A DNA stretch of 64,000 nt from Pseudoalteromonas distincta. Lineage in GTDB: Bacteria > Pseudomonadota > Gammaproteobacteria > Enterobacterales > Alteromonadaceae. The DNA lies in contig NZ_JWIG01000011.1 of assembly GCF_000814675.1 (NCBI RefSeq), positions 1 through 64,000 of the forward strand, given 5' to 3'. The notes beneath the pieces were generated by a model that worked only from the letters and a program-made list of their open reading frames with translations, was not told the origin of the DNA and ran no database searches. The position numbers were made by a program, and so were the translations under genes. Below, piece after piece: positions 1 through 8,862 of this stretch. Each line of letters begins with the position of its first letter. Within the stretch, counting starts at the first letter, position 1.

Positions 1-930
1 CATTACCAAAAAAAATCAATACGTGAGGTGAGCCGATTACTAAATCGTTCACATAGCACTATTAGCCGAGAGTTAAAGCGTAATAAATATGATTATTACG
101 TACCAACTTATTACCCTCATCCAGCTCAAATGTATTACGAAGTAAGGGTAAGGGAGAGAGCTAAGCGAGTTAAGCTTAAGTCTGTTGAAGCTCAACGATA
201 TGTGACTGATAAGCTCAAGCTTGGGTGGAGTCCAGAGATCATAGCTGGGCGAATAAAATTTGATAAAACCTTACCCAACGTATCTCACGAGGCCATTTAT
301 CAATATATATACAAGAATGAACCATCACTTATTGTATATTTAGCTAGGCAACATAAAAAACGTAAGAAAAAATATCCAACCCGTAAAACGAAAACAGTTT
401 GGGGTCAAAGATGTAGTATTTTAGACAGGCCAGATGACATTAATCTCAGAAAAAACTTTGGGCATTGGGAAAGTGACTCTGTTGAATCTAGCGACAGAAA
501 ATGTGCGCTGAATGTGTTACTTGAACGAGTTTCTAGAGTGTGTCATATCACCAAATTACCATCTAAAAAAGCTCTAGCGACATCGAATGCAATATGTAAA
601 AAACTATCTATTTACCCACCGAGTTCTTGTTTATCGATAACTTATGACAATGGCTCTGAAAATACAGAGTTTAAAAAAGTAGAAGCCATTTTGAAAAATA
701 AATCTTATTTTTGTGAGCCTTACCACAGCTGGGAAAAAGGTGCTGTAGAACAAATAAATGGTTTAATTAGAAGGTATTACCCGAAGAAAACAAACTTTAG
801 CAAAGTAAGCCATCAGCAATTAAAAAAAGTAGAGGAACAACTAAATAATCGCCCTAGAAAATGTTTAGGATTTAAAACACCAAATGAAGTCTATAATGAA
901 TTAGGTGGTGCACTTCCAATTAGAATCTAG
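1..930 (+). CDS. IS30-family transposase (5' end outside window)
   Basis: DDE transposase of the IS30 family, which cuts and joins the element ends. The frame is open from base 1, and its first codons continue an IS30-type helix-turn-helix (LNRSHSTISREL), so the gene starts upstream of the window; the GTG at 28 is only an internal codon. The catalytic triad looks intact: Asp at 475-477 (in ESDS), Asp at 646-648 (YDNGSE) and Glu at 748-750 (GAVEQINGL), followed by the usual basic region and an NNRPRKCLGFKTPNE end typical of the family. The seen part is about 309 codons, near the family's usual 300-380. Probably active unless the unseen N-terminus is damaged. Confidence 0.93.
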   Translation, partial: HYQKKSIREVSRLLNRSHSTISRELKRNKYDYYVPTYYPHPAQMYYEVRVRERAKRVKLKSVEAQRYVTDKLKLGWSPEIIAGRIKFDKTLPNVSHEAIYQYIYKNEPSLIVYLARQHKKRKKKYPTRKTKTVWGQRCSILDRPDDINLRKNFGHWESDSVESSDRKCALNVLLERVSRVCHITKLPSKKALATSNAICKKLSIYPPSSCLSITYDNGSENTEFKKVEAILKNKSYFCEPYHSWEKGAVEQINGLIRRYYPKKTNFSKVSHQQLKKVEEQLNNRPRKCLGFKTPNEVYNELGGALPIRI

Positions 931-932
931 GC
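1..932 (+). mobile_element. IS30-type insertion sequence, right part
   Basis: The transposase gene makes up nearly all of the visible element. In the IS30 family the right terminal repeat commonly overlaps the end of the transposase gene, and the bases at about 905-928 (ggtgcacttccaattagaat) resemble such an end. The exact boundary and target duplication cannot be fixed because the left end is outside the window. Confidence 0.6.
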
Positions 933-1001
933 ACAGTTTTGTTTGTTCAATTAAAGTGGCTGTCTGGTTTGGTCGGTATTAATTGATCCCTTGGAGGGGT
1001 A

Positions 1002-1517
1002 ATGGAAGCAATAACAATTACGAGTGTTTTTAGTGCGGTAGTCGGTGCATTAACCGGTAGTCTTGGGGCTGCACTCCTAGGAGCGGGTATTGGTGCAGGA
1101 CTTTCTGCAACTTTAATAGTTATCCATGAAACTAATCGTGAAAGAAAAAATAGAGCTCTTGATCTGATACAAGAATACAGTTCTCCGGATTACATTCAGA
1201 TTCGTAATGATGCAAGTAAAGCACTTAAAAAGTCGATGCTAGAAATTGAAAGCCCATCTTGGGATAGTCTTTACCGAAAACTATCTACGGAAGAGTGGCA
1301 AAAAATATCTAAAATTGAACATTTCTATAAAAAGTTAAATTTTATGGTAGATATTAAAGAGGCGGATTCTAGATATTTAGCAAAATATTTTGAAGTTGAA
1401 TTTTGGCATTGGCAAGCAAGGTATTTTAGTCGGATTAATATTGAATCTGGTGAGCCTGAAATGGTATTTCAAGCTCTTGCTGATGCTTTTGAAAACCCTA
1501 ATAATAAAAAGACTTAG
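1002..1517 (+). CDS. Small membrane-anchored protein, DUF4760-like
   Basis: Function not known. A Gly/Ala-rich hydrophobic segment at residues 10-40 predicts one or two N-terminal membrane passes. A charged helical cytoplasmic part follows, with an aromatic FWHWQARYF patch near residue 135. The layout of short membrane anchor plus helical domain recalls DUF4760-type proteins, but I would not insist on the family. A strong ribosome binding site (ggagg at about 992) supports the ATG at 1002. It sits between the IS30 element and another small orphan gene, with no operon partner, which suggests accessory DNA. Confidence 0.7.
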   Translation: MEAITITSVFSAVVGALTGSLGAALLGAGIGAGLSATLIVIHETNRERKNRALDLIQEYSSPDYIQIRNDASKALKKSMLEIESPSWDSLYRKLSTEEWQKISKIEHFYKKLNFMVDIKEADSRYLAKYFEVEFWHWQARYFSRINIESGEPEMVFQALADAFENPNNKKT

Positions 1518-1678
1518 GGAAATAATAAAGCGTATCCCCATTCTTAAATAAACTAGAAAATAAACTAGACACCCATTCTAAATTTTATGAAAACACTAAT
1601 CGATTGAACCAAAATAGGAACTCAGCTATGGTTTGTTTATCAATAAAAACAAATAGAAACGAGTTAATCTTCAGGCTC

Positions 1679-1685
1679 GTTAGGT
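1679..1685 (+). other. Integron-type core site GTTAGGT (candidate)
   Basis: GTTAGGT fits the GTTRRRY consensus and lies 6 bp upstream of the ATG at 1692, the usual distance from a cassette boundary to its gene. It is meaningful only together with the RYYYAAC match at 2067-2073. Seven-base motifs of this degeneracy also occur by chance. Confidence 0.3.
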
Positions 1686-1691
1686 AATTAA

Positions 1692-2072
1692 ATGAATACT
1701 GCCATCGATGAAGTCACAAATAATTACCAAGACTGGAGCTTAGACAAATTATCGTATGTTGATGGGTTACTAACACTGAACCTTAAAACTTATATAAAAG
1801 GCGATGATCCCGTAAGGTTTATGATTGTGTTTACAAATACCGTTTTATTTGAAACTTATGATGAAAGTACCCATTTTCATGACTATCATCAAAACCGTGA
1901 TTCGGGCGTAATCGGCGTGTATTCTGATTCAAGCTTATTGGAGTATGCGCAAACTAAAACGAATACTTTCAGTTTAAACAACAATAAGCTGTTTCATTAT
2001 TCAGTAATGACTACAAATGAAATCATTCATGTTTTAACAAATATTGAGCCTCAGGTGATAAACGTAACCTAA
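1692..2072 (+). CDS. Hypothetical 126-residue protein
   Basis: Not recognised. The predicted product is soluble, has no signal peptide or membrane segment, and is rich in Thr, Asn and aromatic residues (HFHDYHQNRD in the middle). It starts 6 bp after a GTTAGGT motif and its TAA stop lies inside an ACCTAAC motif, the arrangement seen in integron gene cassettes. An AGG at 1681-1683 could serve as a weak ribosome binding site. No neighbour suggests a role. Confidence 0.6.
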   Translation: MNTAIDEVTNNYQDWSLDKLSYVDGLLTLNLKTYIKGDDPVRFMIVFTNTVLFETYDESTHFHDYHQNRDSGVIGVYSDSSLLEYAQTKTNTFSLNNNKLFHYSVMTTNEIIHVLTNIEPQVINVT

Positions 2073-2135
2073 CAAAACGCGCTGGGGTGGGCGACTAGTA
2101 AAATTTGGCTATTAATTTGTTGGAAGCTGAAAATA
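2067..2135 (+). other. Possible attC-like recombination site
   Basis: ACCTAAC at 2067-2073 matches the RYYYAAC half of an attC site, continues with AAAACGCGC as many attC sites do, and overlaps the stop codon of the preceding gene. A right half is not clear: GTTGGAA near 2130 matches only six of the seven GTTRRRY positions. This is suggestive, not proof. Confidence 0.3.
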
Positions 2136-2174
2136 GTAAGTAAGATTTTAAAAACTTTATAACAAGGAATGTAT

Positions 2175-2600
2175 ATGAATTTATTTGAGAACAAAACTGT
2201 AATTGAGTTTGAAATATCAGAAACAGGCCACCAAATTGTTGAAGCTAAAATTAACGGTAAATTGTTACGTTTTATTTTAGATACTGGCGCTGGAACATCT
2301 GTTTTAGACAGGAGATGCCTAAGTAAGTTAGGCATTGAAGAAGCACTCAATATTGAGAATGCGGCAGGCTTAGGCACTTCAGATCACGCTATGGGAGATA
2401 TAGAAGTTGATTCAATTGAGTTTGGAAATGTCTTGTTTGAAAGTCCTGACTTTGTGTCACTTAATCTTGACCATGTTCAGGTAGCGGGTGGTGAAAAGGG
2501 AGTACATGGCTTGTTAGGCTCTCCCTTTTTTACTCAATACCAAGCAGTTATCGATTTTTCAAAAAATAGGTTGGAGCTTTTTAATAAAAAAATTAAATAA
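2175..2600 (+). CDS. Retropepsin-like aspartyl protease domain protein
   Basis: A single-domain aspartic protease of the retroviral type (clan AA), which would act as a homodimer on peptide bonds. The active-site motif is FILDTGAGTSVL near residue 37, with the flap-like region after it and a hydrophobic HGLLGSPF segment (second psi-loop type motif) near residue 115. Two ATGs are possible. The one at 2169 directly abuts the AAGGA sequence at 2164-2168, whereas 2175 has a normal spacing of 6, so 2175 is preferred (141 residues). There is no signal peptide, so it is predicted cytoplasmic. Substrate unknown. Confidence 0.75.
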   Translation: MNLFENKTVIEFEISETGHQIVEAKINGKLLRFILDTGAGTSVLDRRCLSKLGIEEALNIENAAGLGTSDHAMGDIEVDSIEFGNVLFESPDFVSLNLDHVQVAGGEKGVHGLLGSPFFTQYQAVIDFSKNRLELFNKKIK

Positions 2601-2713
2601 CTAACCTAAACTTTGTGCTTTAAATTTTATCTAACGCACCATGTTTATGGATTTAACTATGGCATGATGCGACAGCTGTTATTGTTTACAATTTGTATTT
2701 CAAAGCTACTTTT

Positions 2714-3748
2714 CTAGTTCTTTTTTAATAACTCTTTTCTTATAATTTCAGCCCCAGCGCTCAGGGCATTTAACTTGCCGTTAGCGATATGGTGAGGTAG
2801 TGGAGCCATGCCGCAGTTTGTACACGGGTAGAGTTTGTCGGCATCTACAAATTGCAGTGCTTTACGTAGCGTATTAGCTACTTCTTCTGGCGTTTCGATA
2901 GTATGATTTGCTACATCAATTGCGCCTACCATTACTTTTTTACCGCGAATGAGTTCTAGTAAATCCATTGGTACATGCGAGTTATGGCACTCTAGTGAGA
3001 TAATATCGATATTAGATTGTTGAAGCTTAGGGAATGCTTCTTCGTACTGTCGCCATTCAGATCCTAGTGTTTTTTTCCAATCTGTATTGGCTTTAATGCC
3101 GTAGCCATAGCAAATATGCACCGCGGTTTCGCATTTAAGCCCTTCAATTGCGCGCTCTAAACAGGCAATACCCCAGTCGTTCACTTCATCAAAAAATACG
3201 TTAAACGCGGGCTCATCAAATTGAATAATATCAACGCCTGCGGCTTCTAATTCTTTTGCTTCTTGATTGAGTATTATGGCAAATTCCCATGCTAGTTTTT
3301 CGCGGCTTTTATAATGATCGTCGTAAAGCGTGTCGATCATGGTCATAGGGCCTGGTAGTGCCCATTTTATTGGTTGATTGGTTTGCTTGCGTAAAAATTT
3401 AGCGTCTTCAACAAACACAGACTTTTGACGGCTAACAGGGCCAACAACTGTAGGTACACTTGCGTCGTATCGGTCACGAATTTTTACTGTTTTACGTTTT
3501 TCAAAGTCAACACCGTTTAGGTGCTCTATAAATGTAGTTACAAAATGCTGCCTTGTTTGCTCACCATCGCTAACAATATCAATACCTGCTTGTTGTTGGT
3601 CGAATAATGACAAGCGTAGGGCGTCGTGTTTTCCTTGGGTTAATTCGTTACCTTGTAATTTCCAAGGTGACCAAAGTGTTTCTGGCTCTGCAAGCCATAT
3701 AGGCTTAGGTAAACTGCCAGCGGTAGATGTAGGTAGTAATTTTTTCAT
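2714..3748 (-). CDS. mesD: Folate-independent methionine synthase core, MesD type
   Basis: A 344-residue protein equivalent to the C-terminal catalytic half of MetE, lacking the N-terminal folate-binding half. It transfers a methyl group to homocysteine to make methionine. The zinc ligands of MetE are visible: His211 and Cys213 (VHICYG), Glu253 (SLECHNS) and Cys312 (TNCGM). The gene lies downstream of, and in the same direction as, a DUF1852 gene (mesX). From published work on folate-independent methionine synthases, this pairing marks the MesD family, which needs MesX and oxygen. The methyl donor is not established. The gap to mesX is 78 bp, so the two are probably co-transcribed. Confidence 0.88.
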   Translation of the reverse strand: MKKLLPTSTAGSLPKPIWLAEPETLWSPWKLQGNELTQGKHDALRLSLFDQQQAGIDIVSDGEQTRQHFVTTFIEHLNGVDFEKRKTVKIRDRYDASVPTVVGPVSRQKSVFVEDAKFLRKQTNQPIKWALPGPMTMIDTLYDDHYKSREKLAWEFAIILNQEAKELEAAGVDIIQFDEPAFNVFFDEVNDWGIACLERAIEGLKCETAVHICYGYGIKANTDWKKTLGSEWRQYEEAFPKLQQSNIDIISLECHNSHVPMDLLELIRGKKVMVGAIDVANHTIETPEEVANTLRKALQFVDADKLYPCTNCGMAPLPHHIANGKLNALSAGAEIIRKELLKKN

Positions 3749-3826
3749 AATAAATAATGCCGTATATTTTAGTTAATTATTAAACGTATCGTTAAGCGCG
3801 TTATTACTGGTTGTTGCTATTAGTTG

Positions 3827-4804
3827 TTATGACAGATAGCTAGTAGAGAATTGCTCAAGAACTCTTTGGTACGGCTTGATAAAATGCTCTTGCGCAAACT
3901 TGCCTTGCTCGTTTGCTAACTTGCCGCGCTCTTCTCGGTCATACACAATTTGCGTTAGTGAGTGGTCCAAGTTTTTTAAGTTTGGTTTATATGATTTACC
4001 CGCTGTTGCGTTGGCATTATAAATCTCTGGTCTGTAGATTTTTTGAAACGTTTCCATCGTACTAATGGTGCTTATAAGCTCAAGATTGCTGTAATCATTA
4101 AGTAAATCACCAAAGAAAAACAATGCTAAAGGCGCTGCACTATTTGGCGGCATAAAGTAACGTACCTGCAAGCCCATTTTTTTGAAGTATTGCTCAGTTA
4201 AAGACGATTCATTTGGCTCGTATTCAACGCCAAGTACCGGGTGTTGGTTTTCAGTGCGGTTGTAGGTTTTGTTATCAGACACACTTAGGCATATAACCGG
4301 TGGTTTTTTAAAGTTTTGTTTGTATGTATCCGAATTTACGAATGACTGAAATAGCTTGCCATGTAAAACCCCAAAGTCATCAGGAATACTAAATTGAGGC
4401 TTGCCTTTATTGTGCTCTTGTAGGAGTACGCTAAAGTCGTAGTCGCGCACATACGATGAAAAGTTGTTTCCTACAATGCCTTCAATACGCTTATTAGTTT
4501 TATGGTCAACAATATTTGTTTTTAATATTTCGATAGAGGGGAAGCTTTCGCCGCCGTCTTCAATACCTATTTCAACAGAGACAATTTCAAGCTCAACAGC
4601 ATAACGCTCACCTTTGGTGTTATCCCAGTGGGCTAGGGCATTAAAACGGTTGTTAATCATGTTTAAGGCGTTACGTAAGTTTGCTTTGCGGTATTCACCT
4701 CTGGCTAAATTAGCAAAGTTGGTTGTGATACGCGTATTAGTTGATGGATGATAATTTTCGTCGAGTGAAACGCTCTTTATATTAAATGTAAAATCTTTTT
4801 TCAT
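3827..4804 (-). CDS. mesX: DUF1852 protein, MesX partner of MesD
   Basis: A DUF1852 protein known as MesX, genetically required for the MesD methionine synthase and thought to be an oxygenase-type protein. The sequence shows no motif I can tie to a cofactor. The upstream frame begins at a TTG at 4819, but the ATG at 4804 (MKKDFTFNIKSV) is the likelier start, giving 325 residues. It is first in a two-gene unit with mesD. The 600 bp upstream shows no methionine riboswitch or MetJ box that I can recognise. Confidence 0.85.
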   Translation of the reverse strand: MKKDFTFNIKSVSLDENYHPSTNTRITTNFANLARGEYRKANLRNALNMINNRFNALAHWDNTKGERYAVELEIVSVEIGIEDGGESFPSIEILKTNIVDHKTNKRIEGIVGNNFSSYVRDYDFSVLLQEHNKGKPQFSIPDDFGVLHGKLFQSFVNSDTYKQNFKKPPVICLSVSDNKTYNRTENQHPVLGVEYEPNESSLTEQYFKKMGLQVRYFMPPNSAAPLALFFFGDLLNDYSNLELISTISTMETFQKIYRPEIYNANATAGKSYKPNLKNLDHSLTQIVYDREERGKLANEQGKFAQEHFIKPYQRVLEQFSTSYLS

Positions 4805-5421
4805 CGTGTTTATATCCAATTTTATAATTTAAACCTGATTGATGCTCTGCGCTTTACTAGCCTTACAACACAACTTACTTAGCTGGTTTAGGTATTCAGC
4901 GGCTTTAAGTTGTTAAATAGTGTTTAGCGCTAAGGGATGAGTAATTTATACGTTGATTGGGATATGAAGAAAAACGGTTTAATTTCACATAAAACATGAG
5001 TCATATTCATTAATCATTATTGTTAAATTCGATTACGTAGTAATTGACGAAAAAAAGGCACAAATCGATAAAAATAAGGGGTGGGTGTTTAGCCGTTTAG
5101 ACTTCTTTATTGGTGGCGTGCACTTTATTCATGTTGAACATGAGGAATATTCAAAGGGATTTTTTATAGCTATAACAGTACATTAGCCAAATTTTTAGTA
5201 TATTAAGCCGTTGTTTTACTAAGAGTCATCACTGGGCAAAGTTTTAATTAGCTATAAAAGCAGATACTTCAGCTCATCTAACCTAAATGATAAACCGACT
5301 TTTTTGAGTACGTATATAAATGCTTGTAAATTAATAAAAGCGTTATTGGCCATATTAGTAGCAATGGTAGTACGTTAACTAAGTTATACTCGATTTTCAT
5401 CACTTTACCTATTGAGTATTC
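4805..5421. other. Non-coding stretch between divergent mesX and SpeE-like genes
   Basis: About 617 bp of AT-rich DNA that must contain the promoters of the divergent genes. TATACT at 5385-5390 could be a -10 box for the rightward gene, but I see no good -35. I found no repeat, RNA gene or riboswitch fold. Confidence 0.5.
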
Positions 5422-6171
5422 GTGGATATCAAAGGCACTTGTATTGCATCAACTATTGATGAGCATGGCCCTGTTTATGTATATCAAACAAAAAAGAATC
5501 TAATTCTCAGCTTTGACGGAAAAATTTATCAAAGCTGTATTAAATTAAATAATATTAACGGGTTAAGCTTAGCTTATACGCAAGCAATGATGGCTGCGCT
5601 TTTTTTTATACCAAATTTAAAAACCGCGATGATAATGGGGCTTGGGGCGGGCTCTATAGCAAAAAGTCTTTATCATGCGTTTTCTGCACTGACCATACAT
5701 ACCGTTGAATACCGTAAAGCCGTGGCTGATATGGCTATAAAATATTTTGAAGTTCCTGTGTCAGAACGTTTGTTTATTCACATTGATGATGCGGCAAACT
5801 ACATGAAAAAAACGCAGATAAAAACGGATGTTATTTTTTCTGATTTATATAGCTCAGAAGGGATGGAGTCAGATCAGGTGCAATCATCCTACTTACGCGA
5901 TTGTAAAAATGCGCTCACTTTTGATGGTGTTTTAGTACTTAATATTTGCCATACCAAAGTTGGGCAAAGAGAAGCGTTTGATCAACTACTTGAGAAAGAA
6001 TTTGCAGGACAGATATTTAGTTTTATTATTGAAGGCGGCAATAAAATTGTTTTTGTTTTTAACAATAAAATGCCTGTACTTAGTGAGGATGAATTACTTG
6101 CTAAGGCTCACACGTTACAAAAATTAATAAACGTACCAATGACGCGCTATGCCGGGCTTTTATTTAATTAA
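5422..6171 (+). CDS. Spermidine synthase-like (SpeE-fold) protein
   Basis: A class I methyltransferase / aminopropyltransferase fold. The nucleotide-binding glycine motif is MGLGAGSIAKSL near residue 75. An acidic strand end (HTVEYR) follows, then DVIFSDLYSSEGM near residue 140, the position of the spermidine synthase gate loop. It lacks the full spermidine synthase N-terminal domain and the strict DxxDP signature, so polyamine synthesis cannot be assumed; many such orphans have no known substrate. The start is GTG at 5422, with GAG 5 bp upstream. It is transcribed alone. Confidence 0.75.
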   Translation: MDIKGTCIASTIDEHGPVYVYQTKKNLILSFDGKIYQSCIKLNNINGLSLAYTQAMMAALFFIPNLKTAMIMGLGAGSIAKSLYHAFSALTIHTVEYRKAVADMAIKYFEVPVSERLFIHIDDAANYMKKTQIKTDVIFSDLYSSEGMESDQVQSSYLRDCKNALTFDGVLVLNICHTKVGQREAFDQLLEKEFAGQIFSFIIEGGNKIVFVFNNKMPVLSEDELLAKAHTLQKLINVPMTRYAGLLFN

Positions 6172-6306
6172 AATGGTTAGTTTGATTTACTGGTAAATGG
6201 CGCGTTTAAATCCATCCGTCTACCTGTTGTTCATTTAAACTTGGTTAAACTAATCATACTCAGAATAAAAATAATAAAGTACATACCCGTACGGAAACAC
6301 GCATAC

Positions 6307-7320
6307 ATGGATTACTGTAAAAATATAATCGCTAGATTTATAAGCGCGATGCAAAAGCGACCTGGATTATTGGCTGTATTGGCGTTTTTGTCGGGCGTTG
6401 CCAGCTTTGCACTTGTAGATAGAAAAGAGTCTTTTTCGCAAGTTATTGCGATATTTTTACTTATTAGTTGGTTGTGGCTAATTATTGATAATTGGCTACG
6501 AGACAAAGTAGAAGAAAAATTTGGTGTGGCTGTATCTCCTAATGTAATGCGTTTTGCTCTGCAAATGGTGCAACAAGAAAGCTTATTTTTTGCTTTGCCG
6601 TTTTTTTTAGCGGTTACGCAGTGGGACCATCCTCAAGCGTTTTTTACCTCCCTCATTGTGGTATGTGCGGTTATATCGGTAATCGACCCCTTTTATTATA
6701 AGAAGCTTGCTAAAAACCGTACGTTATTTAGTGTGTTTCATAACTTTGCTTTATTCGTTGTTTTACTTGTTACCTTACCTATTTTGTTAAACCTTACCAC
6801 GAGCCAAAGTTTAGCTGCAGCCCTTGTAACGGCTGTAGTGGTTACTCTTCCGAGTTTAAACAATTTAATGCCTAATGCACGCTGGTGGCGTTTTCCTATT
6901 CTTGTATTGATTTTATGTGCTTTGAGCACTGCTGTGTGGCAATTAAGAAGCTATGTGCCTCCTGCTGCGCTGCGATTAACCGATATTACGTTAGCTCATG
7001 AAGTTGATTTACAACATAAAAAGCCAGTAGGGAGTATTAAACAGTTAGACTCTTATACACTGCACCATCAAGGTTTATATAGTTGGACCGCTGTTAAAGC
7101 ACCAAGAGGCTTAAATGAAAAAATATTTCATGTGTGGCTTCATAATAAAAAAGAAGTTGATCGGATCACGTTAAATATAAATGGCGGAAGAGAGCTAGGT
7201 TACAGAGCATGGACCCACAAAGTAAATTTCCCTAGTGACTCTGTTGGTAAGTGGCAAGTAAAAGTAGTCACCGAATCAGGCCAGTTAATAGGTTTAACGA
7301 AATTTACTGTTACACCTTAA
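6307..7320 (+). CDS. Membrane protein, DUF5924 plus DUF2914
   Basis: An inner-membrane protein of unknown function. Residues 15-210 contain several hydrophobic segments (DUF5924-like). The last 75 residues form a small periplasmic beta domain with HVWLHNKKEVDRI and GYRAWTHKV, recognisable as DUF2914. The open frame extends upstream to a TTG at 6241, but the ATG at 6307 starts the family's usual short leader before KRPGLLAVLAFLSGVASF, so it is preferred (337 residues). The same strand carries the SpeE-like gene upstream and a small membrane protein downstream, without tight spacing. Confidence 0.75.
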   Translation: MDYCKNIIARFISAMQKRPGLLAVLAFLSGVASFALVDRKESFSQVIAIFLLISWLWLIIDNWLRDKVEEKFGVAVSPNVMRFALQMVQQESLFFALPFFLAVTQWDHPQAFFTSLIVVCAVISVIDPFYYKKLAKNRTLFSVFHNFALFVVLLVTLPILLNLTTSQSLAAALVTAVVVTLPSLNNLMPNARWWRFPILVLILCALSTAVWQLRSYVPPAALRLTDITLAHEVDLQHKKPVGSIKQLDSYTLHHQGLYSWTAVKAPRGLNEKIFHVWLHNKKEVDRITLNINGGRELGYRAWTHKVNFPSDSVGKWQVKVVTESGQLIGLTKFTVTP

Positions 7321-7392
7321 TTAACTTAGCTGGCTGTATTTTAAACACATAGCTGATATAGTTTTTGTATTCCAAACTAATGGACATAGTTA

Positions 7393-7629
7393 ATGAGTAT
7401 TGCATTTGAGATTTTTATTTGGCTAATAGTTGATACTGGCTTGAGCTTTTTATTTTACTCGACCGGTTGGCTACTATTAAAAGTGGTTACGTTTGGGCTG
7501 TATAAAAGCGAGTTTAAAGACTTTGCATCTTATAAAGCGAGTAAAGCTAGAAGAGTCGACTTAACCTTCTTAGTAGGTTTTGGTTTTTATGTTGCACTGA
7601 TTGCCGTTATGGCTTATTTAAGTCATTAA
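7393..7629 (+). CDS. Small two-pass membrane protein
   Basis: A 78-residue protein with hydrophobic stretches at residues 5-35 and 55-75 separated by a basic loop (KASKARRVD). Function unknown. The gene is 72 bp downstream of the DUF5924 gene and is followed by a clear hairpin with a T-run, so it ends that transcription unit. Confidence 0.65.
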   Translation: MSIAFEIFIWLIVDTGLSFLFYSTGWLLLKVVTFGLYKSEFKDFASYKASKARRVDLTFLVGFGFYVALIAVMAYLSH

Positions 7630-7653
7630 ATTTGCTAATAAATTAGGTTAAGA

Positions 7654-7690
7654 ATAAGCAGCCTATTGAGTTGTTGCTGCTTATGTTTTT
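7654..7690 (+). terminator. Intrinsic terminator
   Basis: Nine-base stem (ATAAGCAGC / GCTGCTTAT) at 7654-7662 and 7676-7684, followed by GTTTTT. It lies 25 bp after the small membrane protein gene. Confidence 0.8.
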
Positions 7691-8010
7691 CCCGTTGCCG
7701 CACTTTTTTACATTTCCTACTTATACTTTTCCTGTTTTTGCAATAGGGAACACTTCACCACGAGTACTATAACTATCATTTTAACTATTAAATTAAGTAC
7801 CTGCTAGAGCATTGCTCGGTGCGTATATAGCTTTGGTTTGCTGGTTAAAACCCGAGCTAATTGCAACTTGTAGTTTATGGGTAATACTTAGTAAATACTT
7901 CAAATCTAATAAATAAAACAATATATATGCATCTATTTATTGCGCTAACACGTTTTATAACAATACTATGCGCGACTTTTTACCATTTATGATGGTTTTG
8001 GACTTAATAA
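7691..8010. other. Non-coding upstream region
   Basis: About 320 bp before the beta-barrel gene. AT-rich; it presumably holds that gene's promoter, but I see no clear element. Confidence 0.4.
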
Positions 8011-8814
8011 ATGACTCACTATTTAAAATATGTATTTGTTATTACGACTCTCGCGGGAGTAAATACAGCTTACGCACAAGCAAAAACACAAGAACACTAT
8101 CAAGAGCTTGAAGTGGGCGTAGGCGGAAATATTAATCATACCCATACTGACGTAAATTATAAAAATAAAGAGTTTGATTTACATATTCACCCATTATGGG
8201 AGAGCCAATATGTTACCGAAGGTCGAGATAACCTTGCCGGTAATGGTATTGCATCAATTGCTACTGAGGTTAACTATAAAAACTTTGCGGTGATCCCTTG
8301 GGCGGCAAAAGGTATTAGTAGTGATTATTCAGAGCTTAATTTAAATGCTATTTATACCGCTCACTTATCTGAGCGGATAGAGATGTATGTAGGCTATAAC
8401 TATATTAAAGCTCGCGAAGATGGCATTGATGCTCACGATAATGAGCTAAGCCTCGACTTTGCGTATCTCTATGCAGACGATATTCAGTTATTAAGTAGTG
8501 TTTATCATTCATTTGATGCCAGCGGTACATTTTTGGAGATGGCAGTAAAAAAAGATTTTTATATTAACGATTTACTATCAGTAGATATTCAATCAAGCGT
8601 GGGGTTTAATGCGGGGTATGTTAGTGATGGGCACAACGGAGTAAACAACGTTAAGTTTACTGCAATCTTGTCGTATCAGCTTTTTAATCAGTTAGCCCTA
8701 TACACATATTCAAGCTATAGCATTGCAGTTAATAAAGATGAGAAACGCTTTGCAGGTGACGAGGCACTTCGAAATATATTTTGGGGTGGTGTAGGGCTAA
8801 GTTATCAATACTAA
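8011..8814 (+). CDS. Predicted outer-membrane beta-barrel protein
   Basis: A signal peptide (MTHYLKYVFVITTLAGVNTAYAQ) is followed by about 240 residues of alternating hydrophobic and polar strands with many Tyr and Asn, ending in an aromatic-rich LSYQY, as outer-membrane barrels often do. Family not recognised; oligogalacturonate-type or other small porins are possible. Single gene, followed by a perfect 30-base palindrome. Confidence 0.65.
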   Translation: MTHYLKYVFVITTLAGVNTAYAQAKTQEHYQELEVGVGGNINHTHTDVNYKNKEFDLHIHPLWESQYVTEGRDNLAGNGIASIATEVNYKNFAVIPWAAKGISSDYSELNLNAIYTAHLSERIEMYVGYNYIKAREDGIDAHDNELSLDFAYLYADDIQLLSSVYHSFDASGTFLEMAVKKDFYINDLLSVDIQSSVGFNAGYVSDGHNGVNNVKFTAILSYQLFNQLALYTYSSYSIAVNKDEKRFAGDEALRNIFWGGVGLSYQY

Positions 8815-8832
8815 TCGTAACGGTTTAAATTA

Positions 8833-8862
8833 ATTAGGTGCAGTAAATTTACTGCACCTAAT
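8833..8862. terminator. Perfect 30-base palindrome, likely terminator
   Basis: ATTAGGTGCAGTAAA meets its exact complement with no loop bases beyond the central AAATTT. It is placed 19 bp after the barrel gene and could end transcription from either side, though no long T-run follows. It abuts the repeat starting at 8861. Confidence 0.6.

Noticed and set aside
4805..5421. Methionine-linked riboswitch or MetJ box upstream of mesX
   Set aside because: I could not find the conserved core of a SAM riboswitch or a tandem MetJ-type repeat.
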